Below, piece after piece: positions 1 to 12,948 of a stretch of 64,000 nt of DNA. How positions within the stretch are numbered: position 1 is the stretch's first letter; every line of letters starts with the position of its first letter. The notes beneath the pieces are model-generated. The model was not told the DNA's origin, searched no databases, and worked only from the letters and a program-made list of their open reading frames with translations. This stretch comes from Acanthaster planci (Eukaryota > Echinodermata > Asteroidea > Valvatida > Acanthasteridae). The translations under genes were made by a program, and so were the position numbers. The stretch spans positions 449,888 through 513,887 of the forward strand of contig NW_019091376.1 of assembly GCF_001949145.1 (NCBI RefSeq). The letters run 5' to 3'.

Positions 1-222
1 AGTACATTATTTGTATCTCGACGTGGTTTTGATTTGAAATTGTATGTAATAATGAGCATAATTATTCCTGTTTTACATACAAAGCCCAGTACAGAGAATA
101 ACAGTTTTGTAGCTGTTGAGGCCACCCTGTTAAAATATGACAAATACACAAATAAATGCTTTGATTTAGAGGCAGTTTAGAAACCAGCCCAAAAAATTGC
201 GGCAATCAGTGGGGAAACTTAC

Positions 223-3200
223 GATAGAATAGGAGGCTGTCCTGAGTGTTGTGCAGAGTTCCTGCAGGCAGTCCAGGATGGTCTCAATGTCAGTATTGCT
301 CACGCCCCCGCAGTCCCCTAGGACCTCCCCCTCAAGGGGCGTGCCGGGGCCCGAGGAGTGCTGCTGGGGGGTGTCGAGATCCCCCGAGTCAAACTTGGAG
401 GACTGTTTGAGGGACACTGCCGGGGACGAGGAGGGTTCAGCGTCCGAGTCCAAGATGCTGTTGGTGCAGAGAGATCGGGCATTTCAAATACTGATTTTTT
501 TTTTTCACTTCTTCACTTAATTCCTTGATTCTGTTCCTTTGTTTATTTTTTCTGGTTTAGGCATTACTTTTTTAGTACATTCAGTATTATCAACAGCTCC
601 TCGTTTTCAACTGCCAACCGAGGACTGACTGGCAACTGCAGAAAAATGTCTTCACATGTATCCCCAGTATGCAATATAAGAACAAACATGAGGACAAAGT
701 GAACAGCGCCCTCCCTCCATCTCATCAGATCACTGTGCATATAAACAGAGACTAGTAGGACACATCAGCTGATCTACACCTGAGTGCTCTATGCCGGTCG
801 TGTACACCTCACCTATCGACAGTGTCCCGGAGTGTCGTCAGCACCTCGTAGACATGAATCTTCTTCAAGAGGGCAGTGGTTGCCGTGACGACCCGGACTG
901 TCTGCTCCGACAGCAGGAGCTTGACCAGGCGCTGGTAGTAGGTCCTGGGGGCGTTGCCTAACCCATCCACTGGGGGACAAGGTCCAAGGAAACGCTGGAT
1001 GCCCTCCCGCCAGTTGGTGGCACTGTCCAAGGCTGCACATGCAAGCATATTAACGCTCTCTTTGAAATACTTCGTTCAGGGTCAATCTGCAAGGATTTTC
1101 TATGCTGCTTTTGTGCAATAGCAACTGTCTAAATACAGGCTCTGGGCAGAAACTATGAACAACATGAGTGGCTATTGCAAACCTGTCTGTCAAACAAATA
1201 TTTAAGCCACAGGGCAAACTGCATGCAGAGAAAATACATCCACCTGTGTCATGAACAGAGTGAATAGGTACAACACTATTTCACTAAGTGTATACACTTA
1301 ACCATTCAGTTAAGAGCACGCGAAACTAACAAAGATTAGCACATTTTCAGTACAGTTTTGCCTTATGCTGATTGAAAATATTGCCTTGTCCAATGCCATT
1401 GTATTAATCTGGCCCAAATGACAAATAAAGACGCACATATAAACATAATTCATCCCCAAAGTGAAAGATTTTGGAAGTCATTGTGTAGTAATACTCTGAT
1501 GGCAAGGTTCTCTCCTTTGAGTGCACTGAACTTTTAACATGATCAGCCTATCCTTCCAATCTCCAATACCTTTGAGAGCCATGAGTTTCAAGGAGGACGC
1601 CACATGATCACCAAAGAGCAGACTCATCAATGCATCTAAGACTCCAAGCTCCTACATAAAACAGAAATAACATACATCTCATATGAGGAAACTATTCACG
1701 AGCTGTTCTCAAAACGCGTTCGTAACACCATTCTCAAGACACCATTTGTGAACAAAAATGCTTTTTGTGATTCAAACAAAGCCATAAATGGAACCTACGT
1801 GTATCAACAGCGTTAAATCACATCAGACAATTTCCATGAGCTACTTCACAGAATAACCATAAAAAAAAGACTCTTTGATGGAACAGAGACTATACGTATG
1901 CAGGAATTCGGGGAAATTCTTCAAAATAATTTCTGAAAGTCTGCCAATCATTTCCTTCTTGGACATTGCCCAGAATCAGTTGACTGCACACTGCCTTCAA
2001 GGATAAGGCTATTCAACAATACTTGTAATCACACCTTCAACAGCATATTTGCAATGCAACAAAATGAAAAACGTAACTCTTCAGACACTGCAGAGGATAT
2101 CATTTTGACTGAAACTTCTGATTTAAAAAAAAATATATCCCCCACCCAAACCTCACATTTAGCAACACTCTGGGGTACTGCCTTTCAGCCATATATGCTG
2201 CAATAATGGGCTATGTACCATGGTCTCGATCAACTTTAATTACACAGTCTGTCCCCACAGACTTCTGAAACTTCTGTGCAGGCGCGCAAAAACACATGGG
2301 AGATTCGCATGTGTACATGAATGCCTCCAAGCAGTGACTCACGGCATGCCACAATCCCTCAGCTGTCCCAGAACATGTGGACAGCCAGACCGAGCCCACA
2401 CGTAAACAGATGCTCACCAAGAGCTTCACGGCCACACGCTGGCCGCAGTCGCACAGTGCCGATGACAGCCGCATACCGGCCTTCAGCTGCCTCATGTTGA
2501 CCCCAATGGGCTGACCCCTGGCCCTGTCCTGGCTGAGGGCCTCCACTGACCACTGGGCCAAGGTGAGCAGAGAGCGGTCATCCAGACCGGTCAGGGCCTG
2601 GGGGAGAAGGGCTGGTAAAGGCTCCAGGGCTGCCACCCATCTACAAGAGAAAGGAGTTTGAGCATCCTTACGATATTCTCACGCAGGTATTTTGAGAGAG
2701 GAGTTGAAATAAAAATTAGTCTCCCCTTTCGGTCGGAATTGCACAGGCACTTTTCCTTGGTCCGTTTTTAACTATGAACAAACAAAAGAGGATCAAAAAC
2801 AGCGCTATGGATCAGCACCGTACGGTGTGACCAAAACAGTCACATTCGCGCCTAAAAAATGATGACATACAACCACATGTTTAATTCTTATCGCCAATGG
2901 CAACCGTGATTTGTGTCCGTTTGTCGCCCACCTTGTCAGTCGTATTTCATGAACAGTCGCTGCCCATTTTTCTGTGACGTGCACAGAGCGATGTCTCTAT
3001 GATCAAGCATTTTTTTTTATCCGTCTTTAACACTACATGTATGTACACAGCATGAGCCCACTTTCCCTGCAACGTAGCCTACATGTAGGTATATACAGGC
3101 ACATACAGGTACCCGAGTCGACTGGTTTGTGGTCGCACGCTGAATAGAGTGAGTGTGGGGAACTGATAGATCTCGCATATTGATTAGATGCAGTAGCAGT

Positions 3201-6200
3201 CTATGCACGCCACAATTCCGGTGCAATGAATTTGCTTCTGTCCCAAATGTATGTTTGAAACCAGAAGGTTTCAAGTTTCCTTGGGTCAGGTCTGGTCCCA
3301 GGTATGAAATACTCAAATGTAAAAGAACAAACATGCCTTGTATTTTCTTTCACCTTTTTTTTTTCCTTCACATAATTGGTTGCCATTTTTTATTTATTCC
3401 ACAAGCACAAAATCCAAAGCCTGTCTGTCCTGGAGCCAGTGGCTCCTCATTTTGGCTCCTCATTTTATTTTTCTCCGTACAGCACTGCTATGGATTCAAA
3501 GCAGAAACAGCCCAGCAACGTGATCCATATGCAAACAGCTGCTGGGTGTTCAAGTAATATTAAAAGCAATCATATCAAATAATGGGGAAATAGCGCTGAC
3601 ATTACTGGCCCCTCTGTGGTTTTGACACTGATGCACTTTGACTGAAATCTCAAGTTCACTGCGTCATTTCCTGCGTTCTTACTCGTGCACGTAAGCTTTT
3701 TCATTGCAACAGATTTCCTTCAGCCACGGAGTTCTTTTAAGTTACATGTACGCTGCTCTCCGTCGGTGCACTAGAGAAAGTAACGAGTTGGGCGGAAAAC
3801 CCCGCACAAGTATTCAGGGGGAAAACCACAGCAATCAGGTAGGGACTGAAAACCAAATCCATGCTATAGCCTGGGTGGGATTTGAGCCCGGGATCCCAGA
3901 GATGGAGGGTACAGAAAATAATCACCGCGTCAGCCTGACTCATCGGTTTCACCACCAGATTCCCAAACAACTGGATTACAAGGCTATCTCTGACTAGAGA
4001 ATGGTCTTCTTGGTTGTTCATACCTGGGTCCATATTCCTTGTCCTTATGTTCCTTCAGTGCGTCCAGCAGAGCTTTGGAATCCTCCATGGAGGCATCGTG
4101 CTTGGCTGGTGTGACCTGGTCCTGGGGAACAGGATAGGGAGCGGGGTAGGTCTACAAAGAAAAAGAGCGAGAAATCAAGAGGCATCGTCAGTGGCAATTT
4201 GTTTACAAACTCACAGTCAGCACAGAGTATACAGTGCTCATAAATATGTACATTGGTGACAAACAAAACAAACCAATGGAAACTTATACTTCCTGGACGC
4301 CAAATATACATCTTACAATTTGTATAAAGAGGAGCAGCTTAATACGGTGTGGTGGTAGGCAACAACAACACACAGGTCAGGGGCTAGTGACGGCAGCTGA
4401 CCTTTTTAAGCCTTACTCTTGGAGCACTTCCCTCAACTTAACGTGCCCACGGCCCGCTTTCAAGAAACTCTTAGACATGTCTTAGGAAGGGTAACTCATC
4501 TTTATAACTTGCAGCCTGTCCTAGAATTGATTTCACCAAACTTAAGTTTCCTTCAACACCTCCTAACTTCCTTAGCAATGCTGTTCAATTTGTTTTAACT
4601 TAATATTGAATACATATAGAAATATTTCTATATATTTCTATACATATAGAAATCACTGTCACTATAAAAGCGAATGTTGTCCTAGATCACATATATGTAT
4701 TAGGTTTAATGAAGAACACTGCTGTAGAAACAGATTTGACATCTTCTCGTCAACTTTAAGACGGAATGATGAAAATGATGGAAAGCATAAATGACTATAT
4801 CATATCTTGCATCAAACTACATATCTGCGTTTGGAATTTATTAGAGTAATTTTCTGGTGAAAGTTTCGCTTTGCACAATTCTCTCCAACAAATTTTTTTT
4901 ATCAAACATTAAAAACAAACATGAAACAGCCATCGAATGGGTAATTCTGATGCATCTGACTTTAGATGGGTTTGGTGAAATCAATCTTGGGATGCGTCTT
5001 AGCCAAGATTGATCCAAGAGCAGAGACCTGGAGCAGAGACTCGTCTTAAGGTGAGCCACAAGACACAACGAGTTTTGTGAAAGCAGCCACAGATGCAGCA
5101 AATTGCAACCTCAGAGTTTGACACCATTTGGTCTTGGAAATAGATGATGTGTCTGATTTTCTTGTACTGTGCAAGATGAGCAACTTTCACAAGAAAGCAA
5201 ACTGAAGTGTCAGGCAGCCAGAATGCCAAGGTACTTGGTGTAAAGGTCAACTCATGGGCTACACCTTTCTCACCCAGTAAACAGTTCATGCGCCTACTTT
5301 TTTGCATAACAGTGATTTAGAGTTTTGAAAGTAAAACACAACTTAAATTTACAGATCGGGATTGTTTCATTTGAGCAATTTCACTGGAACTATTTTTCAC
5401 AGGAAAATTTAACTCATACATTTGATCCAATGAATACGCTAGACTTGGTACAAGCCAAAGTGAAAATAAAAAACAGCACCAACACCGAAGGAGGATTGAG
5501 TTCCATGAGCCTTGCGCATGTTAGTCTACAGAAGAATTACATGTGTACAAACTGCTAACCGCATTCATGAACTGATATCAAAGTACTCCTTTTATAATAA
5601 AAATATGTCTCCCCATGGAGACATCAATAAAATTCTTAAAGTCCTCCATCCCTAACATCAACTTACAGTGAGCGGCACAAGCTCCACTTGGAAGGGGTCA
5701 AAGGTCACAATGTCCGGCCATGATTCTCCCTCCAGACCATCCACTTCGAGGCCCTCCTGCAGTCAATGACAGACCAAAAGTAAAAACTACAACCAGGTCC
5801 AAGACTGCTGTAATCTGGCAGAGACGAGTTTCCCCCCCCCCAAAAAAAAAATCCTTCCCATTCCTTTTCTAAATGGTGATATTTTGGGATAACTAATTTT
5901 GGGTGAATTTGGAAGTGGCAAAGGAGAACTTGCAAATGGGCAGTTACTGCATGTCAATGTCACCCTGTTAAGACAAGATGTTTTTACCGTGTCCATCAAG
6001 CCATCCAGACTTCCTACTTCGTCCATCCCTTCCTCATCGCTAATCTCTTCGTAGGGTTGGCCGATGCTCTCCATTTCCGTATCCTCTGTGGGTTCTCGGC
6101 TCCGATCATCTGAAGCCAACCAACCAACCAACATCACAGCTTAAACTGGGCCACCTTTGGTCCCAATATGTTGTGTTTTTACATTTGATATTGTATAATT

Positions 6201-9200
6201 ATCAAATGATAAAAATTTAGGAGTGCCATGGTTAGCATAATTCCACGAAGTGACAGGAAGATGGAATGTTTACATTCCATGAGTTGAATGGAACATTCCT
6301 TCTGCCACTGGGTCATTCCATAAGGTTGGGGCACAATTTTTACAGTGTCCTTGTTACACAGGTAACTTTTACCGTCTGTCATGACCTGTAGAGTAGGTCA
6401 TTTACTCTATGAAAATAACACACACCTTTGCATTCAGCTTTGCAAGATGTTTAACAATGCCAATTTGGAATCCACATGCAGGGAAATAGCTGTTCGTTTT
6501 TATGGCACCCATGTAACAATTGACATCATCACAAATTGAGCCCCAACCTCATGGAATGACCCCACTATATACTATTATTCATTCCACTGCACGAATTTTA
6601 AACATTCATTGTTTGTTTCATACAATGTTTGAACAAGTTCTGAAAAAACTCCCTCGAGAATAAACGCTTTTACAGCATATGTGAGTTTAGAAATGTCTTG
6701 TGACTGAGCAATGGAACTTCCATTTACTGGTGGAATGGGACTTCAGTTTTTGCAATGTGGCCTCGCAATACATTGGGAGGTACACTGACACATGATCAAC
6801 AACACGCTAGTCACGCAACAGGGGTGTACTCAGGCATTGTATGAATACTTTCTGTTACCTTCCATGGTCTCTCGATCAGAGAACTGGTGGCTGGGAGATG
6901 TTTCTGGTGTAAGTGGCTCAAAGAGTTCTTCTACTTCAGCAGTCTCTTGCACTATCTCTCCTGGTTCGGCGGTGACGGGCGGCTCCTCTGAGTCCCGTCT
7001 GCCCTCGTCCCTCCTGGCGTCCACCTCTCTCCTGGACTCCTTGTCTCGCCTCGCCTCCCGGCGGGGGCTGTCTCCTCCCCTCCGCCTGGAGCTCTCCCTG
7101 TGCCGCCTGGACTCCTGGTACTGCTCGCCCGGCTGGGCATAGTCAGGTGGGGACGGGGAGCCTTGGGGCTCTCCTGGTGGAGTCCTGGGCCCCCTGTGTT
7201 TGCGGTGCTTCTTCTGGCTCCTCCCACTGCTGCCGCCACCGGAGGTAGCGGGCAATCGGGTGTGGTCGTCATGCCATGGATCCGTGTACGATGGCTTTTG
7301 AGAAGGTGGCTCGGTAGGAGTCGTTTGCTCCTCCCACTCGGTGGCATCTCCCGGCTCCCAAGTGTCCGTAGTCTCCCAGGTGTCGTTGGTCTCCCACTCG
7401 CGGCCCTGTCCACCTTGCTCCTCTGGCTCCCCGGCTTCCCAGGTATCTTGGGTCTTCCAAGACTCCTTGGCCGCATCCCCCGAGGACCAGGGCTCCGAGG
7501 GATGGGGCTGGGAGGGTTCCCACTGCTCCTGGGCAGGGGGAGGAGGGGAGGGGGTCCTGGGCCCCCTCCGGCTGGCGGTGCTGGGAATGGCGTGGGAAGC
7601 GGGTGGGGGTTGGTGACGCTCCGTCTCCGCAGCCGGCTCGGCATAACGGGCTCTCTTGGGTGGCGCAGACTGCTCACGTTCCTGTTGTTCCCATTCCCAC
7701 TTGTGATGCTGTTGCGGGAGAATTGGCTGCTTCTGTGTCAACTCGTGGGCCAAAAACTCAGTGGTGTCATCCGCTGTAATCAGATAGAAAGTAAACTTTA
7801 GTGTCACAATTCCATGACTTAATCAATTTCTAAATTTCTAAGACAAATTGGAGTTGGAGCGACAAGGAGTTTCAAGGCGACTTGTTTAAGAAATGAGTTT
7901 ATTTTATCTTCCAAAAAATCCCTTCGAAGACTTCAAAGGTTTCAGGAACGTTAAAGGTCGGGATGGGAAGCCAGCAAGACAACAGAAGGATTCATCTTAC
8001 CAGCCCGCTTGGACCCGTGGATGCTCTGCTTGGGAGGAGGGGGAGGCGGAGGGGGCGAGACGGCTCTCTCCTCCGCCCTCTTCTTGTGAGATGCCAGGAT
8101 GCCGTAGATGGCCACTGTCACTTTGTGGTACCAGCCTCGAAGAACCACTCCATCAGTGGGGGCCTAGGTGAATAGCAAGCAATGAGGCAATTGCAAAAGA
8201 GCGAGATGTTTCTTAATATCGCACCCATCGTTTTCTGGAAAAGGCGATCCAATGGCCCAAGCACCAACTCCCAGAAGAGACACCTAATAGACTGTAGTAC
8301 ACAGACATGGTTTGTATTTACAGATAGTCAAGTTTAGCTCCCTGAGGTATTACAAGGTTGCAAACGAAGCCTCAGGAACTAGTCTGTCAATATCTAATAC
8401 CTCAGATAGCTAGATGAGCCAACCCAAATTAACCATGTTGGATTTGTTTTACCATAGCTCAGATATATTCTGTTGCCATTAAAATTTCAGAAGCAAGGGT
8501 TAAAGTAGCATGATTGTGCGCTGCTACCTGTTCATGTGTAGTGCGCATGTAACATAGCTACGACAGTGCTCATGCCTGGGTACTTCATCGGTGCGACAGT
8601 TCCAAGAACTGTTTCTGGGGAAAAGTTCAGTGCTAGCATGCATTTGACTCGAGCATGGATCCTCTCTTGCAAGCACCTGGTAAACAGCGGAATAGCAAGT
8701 GGCATGTGATGATGAACCAATGAGAGTCCATCTCTCCATCATGAATATATATGAAGTGTGGTAGCATGATGTCAAGTGCTGATCAATACAGGGGCTCCAA
8801 TTCGGCACAAAAATAAATGAAACATACGGCCCGGCCTTGTGTTATTTCAACATTCTCAGCATTAACGCAACAACAAAGGGTGACAGAGTTACTTTTAGCA
8901 TGAAAAGTGGTGTTGCATATGGGAATCAGGCTTTTAAATTGATCCGTTTCTTCAAAAGAACAAAGTAACAAAGAGCATGTTTACGTGTAGCTCTTGAAAA
9001 TTTTATCTTTCATTTTAACAAATGCTGGCAAGCTAGGTTTGTCCTCCTAATTTTGAAGGAGGCTTGTGTGTATAGCAAATACTAAGTAACTCTTCAAAGG
9101 ATTAACCGGCAGGTCAACATAACTACAGGTATTTCAGTAATTGGTTTGCAACTGTATCAAATTACATAAATTATTATCCCAATCTAACTACTAGTGCAGG

Positions 9201-12200
9201 CAAATCCAAAAATCTCTGAAGCAGGCACACTACCGTGGAGCTGGGGATGAGCTGTATCTTGGAGTTATCTACGTAATCCAAGACCCCCAGCTGTTCAAAG
9301 ACGGCAGAGCCTGGCTTGTTCAGGTTATTGATAAACAGCTCCAGTTTGAATGTAGATGGGCTGGTCTCCCTTATAGTAGGAGAGAAAAGTATCTGGATAT
9401 TAATGACTGCAGAGGCAAGAGTGCACATCAAGAAATAACATCGTAAATAAATGGTACATGTTCACTGATAAAACGGTGTGATTTTAAAGGGAAATACTGG
9501 GTTGCCCGCATGAAATAACCATTGCAGTATTATGGCCAACTGGTGCCCCCCCCATAAGAAGCTGGTGCCCCTTTGTGCCACCCACCAGTAAAATCCTAGC
9601 TCCGCCACTGCCCAGCAAGGGATTATATTGATGTTCATACTCAAGTACTACCAATCCTAAATAAAAGTGCTCTTGTTCTCACATGGTCTGATAAATATTG
9701 GGTGCAGAATCTCCTCTTACAGCTGGGTGATATTGAACTTACCCCAGTCTGCCCTGATCCTGCAGCTCCGGGTGGGCTACCATTGCCCTGGGTATGACCC
9801 TAACCTCACTGATGCATACCGGCCATGGGAACTGCACCAGGTCAAGGTTCAAGTCCTAAGGGTTGAAGGTCAAGATACAAACAAACAACTGTAAAAAGTT
9901 TGCCTGAGGGATTTCACACTGCAACGAGAGACGTTCTGCTGACATCAAAAGGTGTCTGACATCAAAATGTCAAAACTATCGCTGGACCATCTTCTTCATG
10001 TTACAGTGCACTTGCGTCCAATGTCTGATTGAACAAAAACAACAGGGGGATTTAGATCTGTGGCCTCTGGTTGAAATTGTTACCGTCTTGGGATTTCAGT
10101 TTCAAAAAGTCAAAAATGTGGATGCAAGAAAATAGTATGTACACAGATGGGAGTCAAAAACTTCAAAACGTGAAAACAAGCAACACAAGTGAATGGACTG
10201 CTGTCGTGCATACAAGCCATCAAATATTTACTGTTCTTAAGCATTCTGTCAAAAGTAACATGTGGTACCAAGACTTTGTTTGACACTATCCCTCCATGGT
10301 CAAGTCACCAGACCTTTATCAGGTCTGGCAATGCTTGACACATAATCAATCCCAACTACGGCCATGATCCCAACATCAAACACACGGTAAGTACTGACTG
10401 ACAAGCCCAACTCTAGCGCCATAGGCTGGAATCATCCACCTGTTGTTTTTAAGATAATGGCATCAATGCTTGCAGCCATACATTACATCTGGGAACTCTG
10501 ATGCACATCTGTATCTGCCCCGAGCATGAAGTACACCCCCAAGCGGCAAAATAAAGACGGATGGTCGTAAATTTTCCAAGCGGGTTCTTAAACGTACTCT
10601 GCGAGTGCACAAAGACCATACATTCTGGAATAAATTTGTTACGCATACACAGCGTGCTCCGCGTCAAACGCGCCATTGATCTCTATTACAAACGCGCTTC
10701 TCTGCGGTAAGTACCAAAAAAACCCACCCTTTTTTGTTCCGCTTGGAGCGGATAGCAACGTGCAACATGAAGGTACACGTATTTTGCCCGCTTTCCCGTG
10801 CCACAATGTTGCATGTTACTCGGGTCGATGTAATGTCGCACCGAAGGCAAGAATGCATTTGTTGTGACATGAGCCCTGTACTAGGCTTCAGATTGAAATC
10901 ACTTTGTTTTTCAGGTGCAAAACAACAAGGAAAAACACTTAAAAAAAATACTGGCTTGTAAGAACTCAGTTTGCTGTGCACAAAAGTGGGCTTTGCTCAA
11001 TGTTTTACAGGATTCATGCTGTACAACACCACTGGTTAACAAGTGCAGCACTGGCTGAAAGAATAAGCCTTTTGCGAGTTAACTTTGACCCAAATCTGGT
11101 ACACTGAGTTCTTTAAATTCACATGAACATAGCAACTTGAATTCTCCTCACTAAAGCCACTGTTGCTATACCTCGTGATTGGGGGCAAGATTTTGCTTAG
11201 TTACATATGAGACGCCTTGCAACAATACACTGTTCTCAATGGATAAGAAAGGCACAAAAGAACCAGTCCATTCCAGAGATGGTGGTCGTTACACTTTAAT
11301 GAAAATCGGATATCTCCCATTTGTGTATTTATACATCTTTAACCAGTTAACCAATAACAATTCTACGAACAAATTAAACATATTCAACACTTCAGAGAGA
11401 TCAGTGATGAACTTATTCCCGTACAAGAACCCTGCATACATGTATACAAAGCCTTCTACTCTAACTGGGGGTTATTCTCATAAAATAGCAGGTTGTGTCA
11501 CAAATTTATGTTTATAAACCGAAATATAAAGCTTAAGAAAATCTGCACATTTCAGGGGTAACCAATTGTGGATTAATTGGTCAGTCTGAAGCCCCCGATC
11601 CGACGAAACCGGAACTGCATTTCTATATCGTCTCGCTGGCACGCGAGTTAAAGCCGGGTACCAGTCACGGCCTCAGTGTAGCAGGCATGCAACAGACCTT
11701 AACTGGAAACCGCTCACGCGTAGTGCGTACACGCAGCTCGGATTCCTGTACGTGCGTGCACTTTACAACTCAAGAATGGATGAATTACGTCTATAAAAGA
11801 AGCGTTGTCCCATTTAATTTCCTTGATTTTGCAGTCCATGGTTCCTTCATGTCCTTCTGGAATTCCTTAACCCCCCAGACGGATAGATAAGGCCACGAAG
11901 AATTTGTAAACGTGAAAAATTTGTTTCTTCAACAAGGTAAACCAAGAACAAATTAGAACCAATTTGTGGTCGTTTTGTACACAACTTTTATACCCTGGAT
12001 GTCAGTCGTAATGAAATGAAGACAACGTCCAACCTGGGCTAGATTACTGTACATGATGTAGGCCTTGCTAGGCTAAACAGAGCTGGTCCAACTCAGGACT
12101 GTAAATTATGCCAACAAATGCTATGGATTCTGTGTCAAACTTATGGAAATCTTGTTTTTACCTGTTTCTCTACAATCTTTAAATCTATCAATCCTTTAGT

Positions 12201-12283
12201 GGCATGACTGCGTGACTCACCTCTTTATTTTCGTGGCTGAAAGTGTCACAGAACAACAGCTCGCCCATGTTTTCCTCCGCCAT
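223..12283 (-). CDS. VIRMA: VIRMA / virilizer, N-terminal half (5' 12 exons; gene continues beyond the left edge)
   Basis: VIRMA is the large nuclear scaffold of the m6A writer auxiliary complex (with WTAP, HAKAI, ZC3H13, RBM15). I read 12 coding exons: 12221-12283, 9743-9855, 9234-9369, 8001-8163, 6859-7773, 5988-6109, 5667-5756, 4024-4151, 2418-2640, 1570-1651, 813-1032, 223-457. All junctions are GT-AG and all phases agree, giving 2,490 bp or 830 residues. The human protein is about 1,800 residues, so this is roughly the first half. Recognisable family blocks are the start MGELLFCDTF, SEVRVIP, GETSPSTFKLELF, VVLRGWY followed by a proline run, FDPFQVELVPL, VNMRQLKAG and EQTVRVVTA. The start is the ATG at 12281-12283, in an AAGATGGCGG context. 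The second exon is read through by a stop in the other frames and is easy to miss. The last exon ends with a donor at 222, so the next exon lies outside. Family assignment is from memory of VIRMA sequence; confidence is high because many blocks fall in the same order. Confidence 0.93.
3768..3960 (-). repeat. tRNA-derived SINE-like element in VIRMA intron 8
   Basis: Read on the minus strand, a GGGCTCAAATCCCACCC segment near 3876-3895 resembles a pol III B box, preceded by a tRNA-like head. It is followed by a body containing GGTTTTCCCCCTG and GGGGTTTTCCGCC, a motif style common in invertebrate SINEs. The element ends about 60 bp from VIRMA exon 8. No terminal duplication was established, and the element type is a guess. 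Confidence 0.35.
6310..6562. repeat. Inverted repeat (foldback) in VIRMA intron 5
   Basis: The arm at 6310-6332 and the arm at 6540-6562 are inverted copies with about one mismatch over 23 bases (GGGTCATTCCATAAGG-type sequence), separated by about 207 bp. Short ATGGAAT/ATTCCAT words recur around them (6260-6300, 6555, 6580, 6730). It may be a small foldback or MITE relic; no clear ends or target duplication were found. Confidence 0.45.
6859..7773 (-). other. VIRMA: VIRMA exon 5: long low-complexity insert
   Basis: This 915-bp exon encodes residues about 159-463. It opens with a Gln/Trp/Glu-rich part, then a Pro-rich part with GPRTPSPPPP, then repeated DTWE/WE units, a second GPRTPP block, a stretch rich in Arg-Arg, Arg-Asp, Arg-Glu and Arg-Ser pairs, and a closing acidic segment (EELFEPLTPETSP) that resembles human VIRMA. 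Human VIRMA has one GPRTPP block followed by a strongly acidic tract; here the block occurs twice and the region between is basic and Trp-rich. The exon is GC-rich, so long open frames occur on both strands. The insert is probably disordered. What it binds cannot be read from the sequence. Confidence 0.85.
9536..9612 (-). repeat. Dispersed CAGTGGCGGAGC-type G-rich repeat
   Basis: On the minus strand the segment starts CAGTGGCGGAGCTAGGATTT and runs into a GGGG-rich tail. The same start-plus-G-run pattern recurs at 12949, 55631 and 63681. It is probably the end of a mobile-element family; no protein is encoded. Confidence 0.35.
10640..10756 (+). repeat. Dispersed repeat R1, copy 1
   Basis: It shares CGCTCCGCGTCAAACGC-type sequence, a CCAAAAAACCCACCC block and a TTTTGTTCCGCTTGGAGCGG block with 62087-62177, in the same order and spacing. 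Similarity stops on both sides. The family is unknown; GC-rich words inside AT-rich flanks suggest a mobile-element piece. Confidence 0.45.
11060..11270 (+). repeat. Dispersed repeat R2, copy 1
   Basis: The segment containing ACTGTTGCTATACCTCGTGA and GAGACGCCTTGCAACAATAC is repeated at 50590-50790 with scattered substitutions and small indels. One copy lies in an intron of VIRMA and the other in an intron of the adhesion GPCR. Non-coding; family unknown. Confidence 0.55.
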
Positions 12284-12286
12284 CTT
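12277..12286 (-). promoter_or_regulatory. VIRMA: YY1-like motif over the VIRMA start codon
   Basis: The bases AAGATGGCGG span the start codon. This matches the core of the YY1 consensus, often found at the 5' ends of housekeeping genes, and is also a good initiation context. Binding is inferred from the motif only. Confidence 0.4.
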
Positions 12287-12948
12287 TCCTGTCTGAGAAT
12301 TGCAATTCAACAGAGGGCGCTCGAAACCAGCTGCTGCTGGGGGTACGTGTAGTGGGTGTGCTAATTTAAGCCCCATTGAAAACAGTATGAAATCGGCATT
12401 GTTCAGGGCCCAATAACATGCGTACCACATAATCTCTGAGGTTTCTGAAACACAAATTAAATTATTGTCCCTATTCTTTCAATTTCTTTTCAATTTTCTG
12501 TGGGTTAACCAACAACATTTTAGTTATTCTCACAAAACAAAATCACCCCCTTAAAGTGATTTTTGTGGAGTCTGCTTGCGGCCATTTTTCAAGGGGCAAC
12601 CCTCATATCAATTTTCTCGGGCACTTAAGACCATTTTTCTAAATTTTTCCCATTTTGCTCTTAGATGAAAGTTCAGAGGCCCAGGGAGTTGATCCTGGAA
12701 AAGATGTACGCAATCTCATCATGTTGGGGGCCAAACAATCTCCTTTTGTACTGTGGAGGCACTTTATATGCTAATGAGCTGGCCAGCCTGAAATTCTCGC
12801 TTAAATGAGTAAAGTCATTGTAGACTGAACCCTTTACTCGCCACTACACACGGACATGTTGCCTGGCGATTTCTGGTGGCACTTAAAGGATTCGCCCATA
12901 GCGCGTGCTACACCCGGGTGACGCTGAGAGGAAGAGGGTCAGGCCTCC

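Larger units (their letters stand above)
9856..12220 (-). other. VIRMA: VIRMA intron 1 (long first intron)
   Basis: This 2.4-kb intron contains no coding region I can support. It holds two dispersed repeats that have second copies near the right end of the window (10640-10756 and 11060-11270). First introns often contain regulatory elements, but none is evident here. Confidence 0.6.

Noticed and set aside
3153-3557. 134-codon plus-strand frame in a VIRMA intron
   Set aside because: Opposite strand of a confirmed intron; includes poly-T-derived Phe runs and no domain.
7100-7801. 233-codon plus-strand frame opposite VIRMA exon 5
   Set aside because: It is the antisense shadow of a GC-rich, repetitive coding exon.
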